From assembly GCF_041468085.1 (NCBI RefSeq), contig NZ_CP121014.1:434001-498000 (forward strand): 64,000 nt of DNA. Reading direction: 5' to 3'. The position numbers and the translations under genes were made by a program. Below the pieces are notes generated by a model. The model was given only the letters and a program-made list of their open reading frames with translations. It did not search any database and had not been told where the DNA came from. Below, one piece after another: positions 57,729 to 64,000 of the stretch (within the stretch, counting starts at the first letter, position 1; each line of letters opens with the position of its first letter). Origin of the DNA: Tistrella mobilis. Lineage in GTDB: Bacteria; Pseudomonadota; Alphaproteobacteria; Tistrellales; Tistrellaceae.

Positions 57729-58835
57729 ATGTATTCAAGAAGACGGTTCTGCCGCCGCGGGGTGCGAGGGGCAGCCCTGGCGTCGACCTTCCTGTTTGCC
57801 GTCGGCGGAGCCCCGCCCGTCCATGCCGCCGGGCCCGCGCAACCGGCACCCGCCATACGATCGGTGCTGGCGGCGGAGGCTGCGACCGACATTCTCAGCC
57901 TGGATGCGCTCGACGAGATCCGGGACCACACCCTCCGGCGCAATCTGCCGGCCCTTCTGCTTGAACTGCTGACCTTTTCGCCGAATGTCAGCGGCATCTA
58001 TCGCACCCCGGGCTGGCAGACCATCACGCTCAGCGATGCCGACAATGCCGAGGCGGCCCGCTTTGCGCAGGATGCCCCGTTCAAGACCTACGCCCAGCTG
58101 TCGGGGGCACTTCAGGCCGTTCTCGGCGATGCGCTGAACGCTCAGCTCGTCACCCTCTCGGGCGTTCTCACCGCCCTCGCCATCGCCCAGACATCCCCCT
58201 ATGGCTTCGGGGCGGCGGTGAATGTTCAGGCGGCGCAGGCGATGCTGCAGGGCATCCGCCTGGACGAGATCGCCACGGCTCTCTACGGCCTGCTCTTTCC
58301 CTATCTGGCGCATGACGACACCGGCATCTGGTTCTCGGACTATCTGGCGTCGGGGCCCGAGGACTGGGCGATCCGCTATATGCGCCTGGCCGAAAGCCCG
58401 GCCTTCATCGACAAGCTGGAAGTGGAGCGGTCGCTGGGCGCACCCGACTGGGCGCTGGACACCCGTTTGATCACCTACAAGCTCAACCAGCTGTTTCCGC
58501 CGACGGCCGGCCGGGTGCGCATGGTCTATCTGATGAGGGATCTGCCGGTCTATGACGGCCGGTGGACCGACCTCGTCCCCCCCGGGGCGCTGACCGGCGA
58601 AAGCCTGGTCGGCGGCGTTCTGGCCGCGATCGCACGCCAGCAGAACCAGCAGTCGGTGCAATTCGTCCCCCTGGGCCTGCCGGCCTATTACAAGGTCTGC
58701 CTGACCAGGCACGGCCCCGATGTGGCGGATTTCCTGAACGGCTGGGGCCGGCAGGCGGGCATCACCCGCCCCGGCGCCAGCTTCGACAATGTCAATGAAT
58801 GGCGGCCCGACCTGTTCTTCGAATGCGGCACCTGA
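57729..58835 (+). CDS. Unknown protein with twin-arginine-like signal, divergent from MACPF gene
   Basis: 368 residues. ATG 57729 gives MYSRRRFCRRGVRGAALASTFLFAVGGAPPVHAAG, a Tat-like signal (SRRRF plus a hydrophobic stretch and AxA site). The frame is open upstream to 57651. The mature part is helical and mostly hydrophilic (DILSLDALDEIRDHTLRRNLPALLLELL ... KLNQLFPPTAGRVRMVYLMRDLP ... CLTRHGPDVADFLNGWGRQAGI). I recognise no family. It is followed after 92 bp by a larger unknown gene, so the two are probably one operon and are likely co-regulated with the MACPF gene through the shared AT-rich region. An export, chaperone or immunity role is speculation. Confidence 0.75.
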   Translation: MYSRRRFCRRGVRGAALASTFLFAVGGAPPVHAAGPAQPAPAIRSVLAAEAATDILSLDALDEIRDHTLRRNLPALLLELLTFSPNVSGIYRTPGWQTITLSDADNAEAARFAQDAPFKTYAQLSGALQAVLGDALNAQLVTLSGVLTALAIAQTSPYGFGAAVNVQAAQAMLQGIRLDEIATALYGLLFPYLAHDDTGIWFSDYLASGPEDWAIRYMRLAESPAFIDKLEVERSLGAPDWALDTRLITYKLNQLFPPTAGRVRMVYLMRDLPVYDGRWTDLVPPGALTGESLVGGVLAAIARQQNQQSVQFVPLGLPAYYKVCLTRHGPDVADFLNGWGRQAGITRPGASFDNVNEWRPDLFFECGT

Positions 58836-58927
58836 CCGCACCACGCGCGAAGACGTGCCTTCCGCCCCCCATGCAGACCAGCCCCACTCCCCGCAGCCCG
58901 ACGACACCCGTCTCCGGAGACATCACG

Positions 58928-61606
58928 ATGAACGCAGCATCCGGCCGTTCGTCACGGCCCGCCACGCCTCAGGGCCGGCCCTCCCCCCGGCTTGCAACAC
59001 GCGGCATGCGCCAGCGAGCGGCGATGTGCCGCCTGGTGCGCAGTTACAGCCTGACGGCCGCGGCCGAAGGCGAGCGCTACACCTCGACGGACAGGGCGGC
59101 GCTGACCCTGGCCGGCCAGGCCTTCACCTTCTCGCAGCTGAAGATCCTGGCCGGGCGGCTGGCGCTCGACGGCCATGTGATCCACGCGCCGCGCTTCGGC
59201 CCCCGCACGATCCACTGGTCCCAGACCGCGGGGGGCGTCCGCTCGATCGGCCAGCTGGTGTTCCGGGCCGATCTGATGATGGTGTTCGGCGTCGTCACGC
59301 TCGGAGAGGCGGGCGGCCCGCTCCACGAATTCCGGCTGACCGGCACCATGGATGCCGTGCGGTTCACCACCACCTACAGCCCGACCAATCGGGATGACGG
59401 GCCGGAAGAGGTCGAAACGCCCACCCTGGCCGGACCCGATTTCGCCTACGGCGTGCGCGCCCAATCGACCGATGCGCCCTTCGACCAGGATCCCAACGAT
59501 CCGACCGTGTTTGCCGAGGTCTATGGCTGCGACTGGTCGGCCGATGATCCGGCCGCGGGCGGCCCGGCCGAATATGTCGACCAGGGATATGCCACCTTCT
59601 CGATGGACGACGACGAGCTGGTGATGCTGCTGACCGCCGGACAGGTGGTGCCGCCGCTCTGCGAGACACGCGCCCAAGATTTCACCGCCCCGATCCCCTT
59701 CGGTGGCGACTACGAACCGGCAAAGGTGGTGTTCAGCGACGACGGCGCCAGCTTTTCCGGCACGGTCTATGATCTGGAAGGGCAGGCCTGGCTCTGGACC
59801 GGCAGCCTGGCCGATGACATGTCGATGGCGGCCGGGCTGGACCTCGCCCCCCCGGCAGATCTGCGCGACCATCTGAGCGCCGGCCAGGTCTCGCAGGACG
59901 ACGAGCGGACGGTGCAGGAACTGGCGGCGATCCATCTCGACGACGTGCAGACCGCCTCGAACGGCCTGCTGTATGACTGCATGCTCTATGTCATGCCGGC
60001 CGACACCCGCAGCAATGTCTTCGGCCGCAGCCGGCCGACCAATCTTTCCACACGGATCACCGATACCATCACCGAAGACGGCCCGACCTCGTTCCTGAAC
60101 GACCACTACACGCCGACCTATGCCGGCTGGGGTTTTGCGAACACCACGTCGCTCTCCGGCCTGTTCAGCACCGAGCAGACGACCGAGCTTGAATACGCGC
60201 TCTCCAACGTGATGAGCAGCAGCCCGTGGTACTCGTCGGTCAACAATATCATCTATGCCCAGGCCGCCTATAATTCCAGCGCGGCACTCGCCGCCTATAT
60301 GACCAGCGCGGATGACGCGGCCGCCTGGGCGCAGAAGCTCTATGATTACATCACCACCAAGGCCCGGTTGATCAAGGTGAAGGTGGAGATCGTCGGCGCC
60401 TCGAACACCGCCACCTACAACAATTACAACAATCTGCTGTTCGCCCTGGACCCGAGCGGCGACCTTGCGAAGAAGTATCATGCCCAGGTCTACGCGCTGT
60501 GCCTGATGACCGCGGTGGAGCAGGCAACCCCCGATGCCAAAGTCAACAGTGATGTTCTGGCGCTGGTCATGCCCGACATCCTGCGCAAGGCGATCACCGC
60601 CTGGATCACCCTGCCGGATGATCCGACCAAGGGGCAGATCGCGTGCCAGGCCATGGCCGCGGAATTGAGCGCCGCGGTCGATCTGGCCGACGGCATGACC
60701 GATCTGTGTTCGGCCCTTATCCAGGCCTTCGAAGCCTCGCGGATCTTCAATCTGGCGTCGTCTTCGACGGCACTCTACAACAATCTGAATGCATCGACCT
60801 CGGTGTGGGGGCCGCGGCTGGCCAAATTCGCCACAGGGATCTGCGCCCTGGCGGGGGTCAGCTTCGCCGTCATCGGCTATCTGAACTGGACGACGCTGAG
60901 CGACGAGGAGAAGGTGACCCTGGTCGCCACCACCGTGCGCTGGGTGGCGGAGATGACCGAGAAGGTCCCCAACCTGCTCGGCGCGGCAGGCGACGGCGCC
61001 AATGCCGGCGCCCGCGCCCTGGTCAGCGGGCTGGAAGAGTATTCCACCGATCCGGCCCTCGCCCGGGTGACGGCGCAGTTCTTCGCCGATGCCGCCGGTG
61101 TCGACCTGGAGGCGAGCGAGGTTCTTGTCAACGACACCGTCACCCAGATCGCGAAACGCGAAAGCGTGGCCATGGCGAAGCTGGTGGGCAAGGTGCTGGT
61201 CGGCATCGGCCTGTTCGCAGGCGCCGTGATCGCCGGGGTGAACATCTATCGCTTCGTCCAGGATCTGATCAACGGCAACGGCTCGGTCGATACGATCTTC
61301 GACGGCATCCAGGCCTTCACCACCACCGCCGGGCTGATCTGCGAGGCGGCGGCGCTGGCGGTGGAATCGGCGCTCGCCGCGGCGCTGGCGGTGTCTTTCG
61401 CCATCCTGGGGGTGATTGCGGCCATCGTTTATGTGTTCTGGCAGAAGGATCAGCCGCCGGCGGACACGCCCGTTCAGACCTATGTCAAGAACACCATCCT
61501 GCCCTTTGTCCAGAGCCTGCTCGACAACCCCGCCACGGCAGTTCCTGCGAACTGGTCGCCCATGGACGGCCCGCAGCCGCCCTCGGCGACTGCGGCTGCA
61601 GGCTGA
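58928..61606 (+). CDS. Large unknown protein with C-terminal membrane-active segments
   Basis: 892 residues from ATG 58928 (CCGGAG upstream); the frame reaches back to 58799, overlapping the previous gene. The N-terminal 330 residues look beta-rich (LTLAGQAFTFSQLKILAGRL, FRLTGTMDAVRF, VVFSDDGASFSGTVYDLEGQ). The middle is helical and Asn/Ser/Tyr-rich (YALSNVMSSSPWYSSVNNIIYAQAAY, TATYNNYNNLLFALD). Three hydrophobic segments lie near residues 640-655, 750-775 and 805-837 (ALAAALAVSFAILGVIAAIV). No family was recognised and no normal Sec signal is evident. Association with the MACPF locus suggests a second toxin component or a membrane partner; this is inference. Confidence 0.75.
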   Translation: MNAASGRSSRPATPQGRPSPRLATRGMRQRAAMCRLVRSYSLTAAAEGERYTSTDRAALTLAGQAFTFSQLKILAGRLALDGHVIHAPRFGPRTIHWSQTAGGVRSIGQLVFRADLMMVFGVVTLGEAGGPLHEFRLTGTMDAVRFTTTYSPTNRDDGPEEVETPTLAGPDFAYGVRAQSTDAPFDQDPNDPTVFAEVYGCDWSADDPAAGGPAEYVDQGYATFSMDDDELVMLLTAGQVVPPLCETRAQDFTAPIPFGGDYEPAKVVFSDDGASFSGTVYDLEGQAWLWTGSLADDMSMAAGLDLAPPADLRDHLSAGQVSQDDERTVQELAAIHLDDVQTASNGLLYDCMLYVMPADTRSNVFGRSRPTNLSTRITDTITEDGPTSFLNDHYTPTYAGWGFANTTSLSGLFSTEQTTELEYALSNVMSSSPWYSSVNNIIYAQAAYNSSAALAAYMTSADDAAAWAQKLYDYITTKARLIKVKVEIVGASNTATYNNYNNLLFALDPSGDLAKKYHAQVYALCLMTAVEQATPDAKVNSDVLALVMPDILRKAITAWITLPDDPTKGQIACQAMAAELSAAVDLADGMTDLCSALIQAFEASRIFNLASSSTALYNNLNASTSVWGPRLAKFATGICALAGVSFAVIGYLNWTTLSDEEKVTLVATTVRWVAEMTEKVPNLLGAAGDGANAGARALVSGLEEYSTDPALARVTAQFFADAAGVDLEASEVLVNDTVTQIAKRESVAMAKLVGKVLVGIGLFAGAVIAGVNIYRFVQDLINGNGSVDTIFDGIQAFTTTAGLICEAAALAVESALAAALAVSFAILGVIAAIVYVFWQKDQPPADTPVQTYVKNTILPFVQSLLDNPATAVPANWSPMDGPQPPSATAAAG

Positions 61607-61745
61607 CCTCAGAGGGCCGGTGCGCGTGCCCGAAGGCGGGCCGCGCGCCGGCTGCATGGCTCCCCCCGGGCCGTCTGCGGTGGTCAGCCGCGCCCGGGCA
61701 TGCTTGACTGACGGTCGATCTGGCCGCAGCGGGAGAGCCCAGCCG

Positions 61746-63392
61746 ATGACCAAAGCCTCGGATCTCGTCGTCCAATGCCTGGAAAATGAAGGCGTGGAAT
61801 ACGTCTTCGGCGTTCCGGGCGAAGAGAATCTCGATTTCCTCGACAGCCTGTCGCGGTCGGAAACCATCCGCCTGATCCTGACCCGGCACGAGCAGGCCGC
61901 CGGCTTCATGGCCGCCACCTATGGCCGCCATACCGGCAAGGCCGGTGTCTGCCTGTCGACGCTGGGGCCCGGCGCCACCAATCTGGTCACCGCCGCCGCC
62001 TATGCCCAGCTGGGCGGCATGCCGATGGTGATGCTGACCGGCCAGAAGCCGATCAAGAAGTCCAAGCAGGGCCGGTTCCAGATCCTGGACGTGGTCGACA
62101 TGATGGGGCCGATCACCAAATTCACCCATCAGTTCGCCTCGGCCGACAACATCCCCTGGCGGATGCGCGAGGCCTTCCGCCTGGCCGAGGAAGAAAAGCC
62201 CGGCGCGGTGCATCTGGAACTGCCGGAAGACGTGGCGCGCGAGACCACCGACAGCCGGCCGGTGCCGGCCAGCCTGAAGCGCCGGCCGATCGCCGAGGCC
62301 AAGGCGATCAGCGCGGCGGTGCGCCGGCTGGAACAGGCGCGGTCGCCCATTCTGGTGATCGGCGGCGGCGCCAACCGCACCCAGACCAGCCGCATGCTGT
62401 CGCGTTTCGTGCAGAAGACCGGCATCCCCTTCGTCACCACCCAGCTCGGCAAGGGCGTGATCGACGAGCGCAGCCCGCATTTCGTGGGCTGTGCGGCATT
62501 GTCGGCCGGGGATTTCGTCCACCGGGCGCTGGAGTCGGCCGATGTGATCGTCAATATCGGCCATGACGTGATCGAGAAGCCGCCCTTCTTCATGAAGCCC
62601 GGCGGCGCCGAGGTCATCCATGTCAACTTCCGCTCGGCCGAGGTCGACCCGGTCTATTTCCCACAGCTGGAAGTTGTGGGTGACATTGCGAATGCCCTCT
62701 GGCAGATCACCGAAGAGATCACCCCCAGCACCGCCTGGGATTTCGGGATGATGCACAAGGCCCGCGATGCCGGGGCGGAGAACATCGCCCATGATGCGGT
62801 CGACATGCGCTATCCGGTCTATCCGCAGCATCTGGTGGGCATCGTGCGCGAGGTGATGCCGTCCGACGGCATCATCGCCCTCGACAACGGCGTCTATAAG
62901 TTGTGGTTCGCGCGTAATTATCGCGCACATGAACCGAACACCGTGCTGCTCGACAATGCGCTCGCCTCGATGGGTGCGGGGCTGCCCTCGGCCATGGCGT
63001 CGCGGCTGGTCTATCCCGACCGCAAGATCATGGCGATCTGCGGCGATGGCGGCTTCATGATGAACAGTCAGGAGCTGGAAACCGCGGTGCGGCTGGGCAT
63101 GCAGCTGGTGGTGCTGATCCTGAACGACAACGCCTATGGCATGATCCGCTGGAAGCAGGCCGATATGGGCTTTAAGGATTTCGGGCTGAGCTATGGCAAC
63201 CCGGATTTCGTGGCCTATGCCCGCGCCTATGGCGCCCATGGCCACCGGGTGGGCGACACCGGCGAACTGCCGGCGCTGCTCCGCCACTGCCTGGAGGCGC
63301 CGGGGGTGCATGTCATCGACTGCCCGGTCGACTATTCCGAAAACGACCGGATCCTGAACCGCGAGCTGAAGCAGAAGGCGGCGGCGCTGTGA
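61746..63392 (+). CDS. Acetolactate synthase-like TPP enzyme
   Basis: 548 residues, the usual length. The active-site Glu is in LTRHEQAAGFMA; STLGPGATNLVTA and GGMPMVMLTGQKP follow; the TPP-Mg motif is GDGGFMMNSQELETAVRLGMQLVVLILNDNAYG. The VPGEENLDFLDSL opening and RWKQADMGFKDFGLSYGNPDF near the end fit the catabolic acetolactate-synthase-like group. No small regulatory subunit gene is adjacent, and the gene stands alone between the unknown locus and a glycosyltransferase on the opposite strand. Other keto-acid ligase or decarboxylase activities of the superfamily are possible. Confidence 0.88.
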   Translation: MTKASDLVVQCLENEGVEYVFGVPGEENLDFLDSLSRSETIRLILTRHEQAAGFMAATYGRHTGKAGVCLSTLGPGATNLVTAAAYAQLGGMPMVMLTGQKPIKKSKQGRFQILDVVDMMGPITKFTHQFASADNIPWRMREAFRLAEEEKPGAVHLELPEDVARETTDSRPVPASLKRRPIAEAKAISAAVRRLEQARSPILVIGGGANRTQTSRMLSRFVQKTGIPFVTTQLGKGVIDERSPHFVGCAALSAGDFVHRALESADVIVNIGHDVIEKPPFFMKPGGAEVIHVNFRSAEVDPVYFPQLEVVGDIANALWQITEEITPSTAWDFGMMHKARDAGAENIAHDAVDMRYPVYPQHLVGIVREVMPSDGIIALDNGVYKLWFARNYRAHEPNTVLLDNALASMGAGLPSAMASRLVYPDRKIMAICGDGGFMMNSQELETAVRLGMQLVVLILNDNAYGMIRWKQADMGFKDFGLSYGNPDFVAYARAYGAHGHRVGDTGELPALLRHCLEAPGVHVIDCPVDYSENDRILNRELKQKAAAL

Positions 63393-63426
63393 CCGCGGCG
63401 GGATGCGGGGGCTGGTGGCCCCCGCA

Positions 63427-64000
63427 TCAGCTGCCGTTCCGATCCATATCCCGCCAGAGGGCGGCCATGCCGCGGCGTGGGGAAGCGAGACAGGCGTCGA
63501 AGATCGCGGCCGTCTGAGCCGCGGCCTGCGTCCATGAAAACCGCTCGACATTGGCCCGGCCGCATGTCGCCAGTTCCGCCTTCAAGGCGGTGTCTTCAGA
63601 CAGGCGCAACACCGCCGCCACCAGCCCGGCCGCGTCACCGGGTTCAATGTAAAGAGCGGCATCGCCGGCGACTTCCGGCAGGGCACCCCGGCGCGTGGTC
63701 ACGACCGGGCAACCGCAGAGCTGCGCCTCCAGGATCGGCAGGCCGAAGCCTTCGTATTCCGACGGCATGACCAGGCACAGTGCCCGACGGTAATGCGCGG
63801 CCAGCACCGGTGTGGAGACGCCATGCAGCCGGGTGATGCCGATATTGCCCGACCGGGCGAGTGCGGCAGCCAGGGTTCCATAGGGGTCGGTCCCCAGGAT
63901 GACGGTCCGGATGCCCGCACGGTGCCACAGCAGGGCCGCGGCCTGTACCACCGTCTGCGGCGATTTGTGGGGCAAAACGCTTGCGACCATCATGATGAAC
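63427..64000 (-). CDS. Glycosyltransferase family 4 (GT-B), 5'-partial
   Basis: The C-terminal 191 residues are present. The frame is open to the window edge and the codons before the two ATGs near 63993 (reading Phe-Ile) continue the family's VASVLPHKSPQTVV strand, so the true start lies beyond 64000. The donor-binding motif is MPSEYEGFGLPILEAQLCGCPVVTTRRGALPEVAGDAALYIEPGD, containing the E-x7-E pair of GT4 enzymes. It would transfer a nucleotide-sugar-derived hexose to a polysaccharide or lipid; the acceptor is unknown. Confidence 0.9.
   Translation of the reverse strand, partial: FIMMVASVLPHKSPQTVVQAAALLWHRAGIRTVILGTDPYGTLAAALARSGNIGITRLHGVSTPVLAAHYRRALCLVMPSEYEGFGLPILEAQLCGCPVVTTRRGALPEVAGDAALYIEPGDAAGLVAAVLRLSEDTALKAELATCGRANVERFSWTQAAAQTAAIFDACLASPRRGMAALWRDMDRNGS

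Overview
The window is about 64 kb of very GC-rich DNA with densely packed genes and frequent ATGA stop/start overlaps. The gene content (fused siderophore permease, PvdQ-like acylase, a dispersed palindrome that translates as 'PRLRGDDG', a type I-C CRISPR repeat) points to an alphaproteobacterium of the Rhodospirillales kind. Tistrella is my best guess, but it is an inference and was not tested.

Layout. Positions 1-35204 hold a peptide-siderophore locus, all on the + strand: a 5'-truncated NRPS, a four-thousand-residue NRPS ending in a thioesterase, a hydroxamate acyltransferase, an ornithine/lysine N-monooxygenase, a FhuF-type reductase, a periplasmic PvdQ-like acylase, a TonB-dependent receptor, an ABC ATPase, a Tat-type binding protein, a fused permease and a PvdE-like exporter. 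Two arrays of a composite palindromic repeat (17345-19583 and 28543-30521) interrupt the locus. The same palindrome sits inside five in-frame 171-bp tandem repeats within the adenylation domain of the first NRPS. The modules imply a peptide of at least five residues, two of them epimerised. It is probably hydroxamate-decorated, possibly made as a lipopeptide and trimmed in the periplasm, then exported, recaptured and reduced.

Positions 35229-37120 carry, on the - strand, five tandem small genes for RiPP precursors of the NHLP (nitrile-hydratase-like leader) family, with divergent Cys-free cores that all have a Trp near the leader junction. No maturation enzyme is visible nearby. A GFA-like gene broken by an in-frame TGA and a 13-repeat type I-C CRISPR array without cas genes follow (37547-39098).

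Positions 39957-53758 are mostly catabolic: an AtuA-like protein divergent from an acyl-CoA dehydrogenase with an operator-like sequence between them, an HprK-like kinase, a CoA-transferase pair, a Spo0M-like protein, a LysR regulator, and a lysine/2-aminoadipate degradation set (HglS, piperideine-6-carboxylate dehydrogenase, class I aminotransferase) followed by a convergent MFS transporter.

Positions 53824-61606 hold what I regard as the most unusual locus: a 1177-residue protein with a ubiquitin-like N-terminus, a coiled coil, a MACPF/perforin-like domain and a ricin-type lectin segment. It is divergent from two large proteins I cannot identify, one with a twin-arginine-like signal and one with several C-terminal hydrophobic segments. 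The unusually AT-rich intergenic region contains two inverted repeats of identical geometry. The window ends with an acetolactate-synthase-like enzyme and a glycosyltransferase that runs off the right edge.
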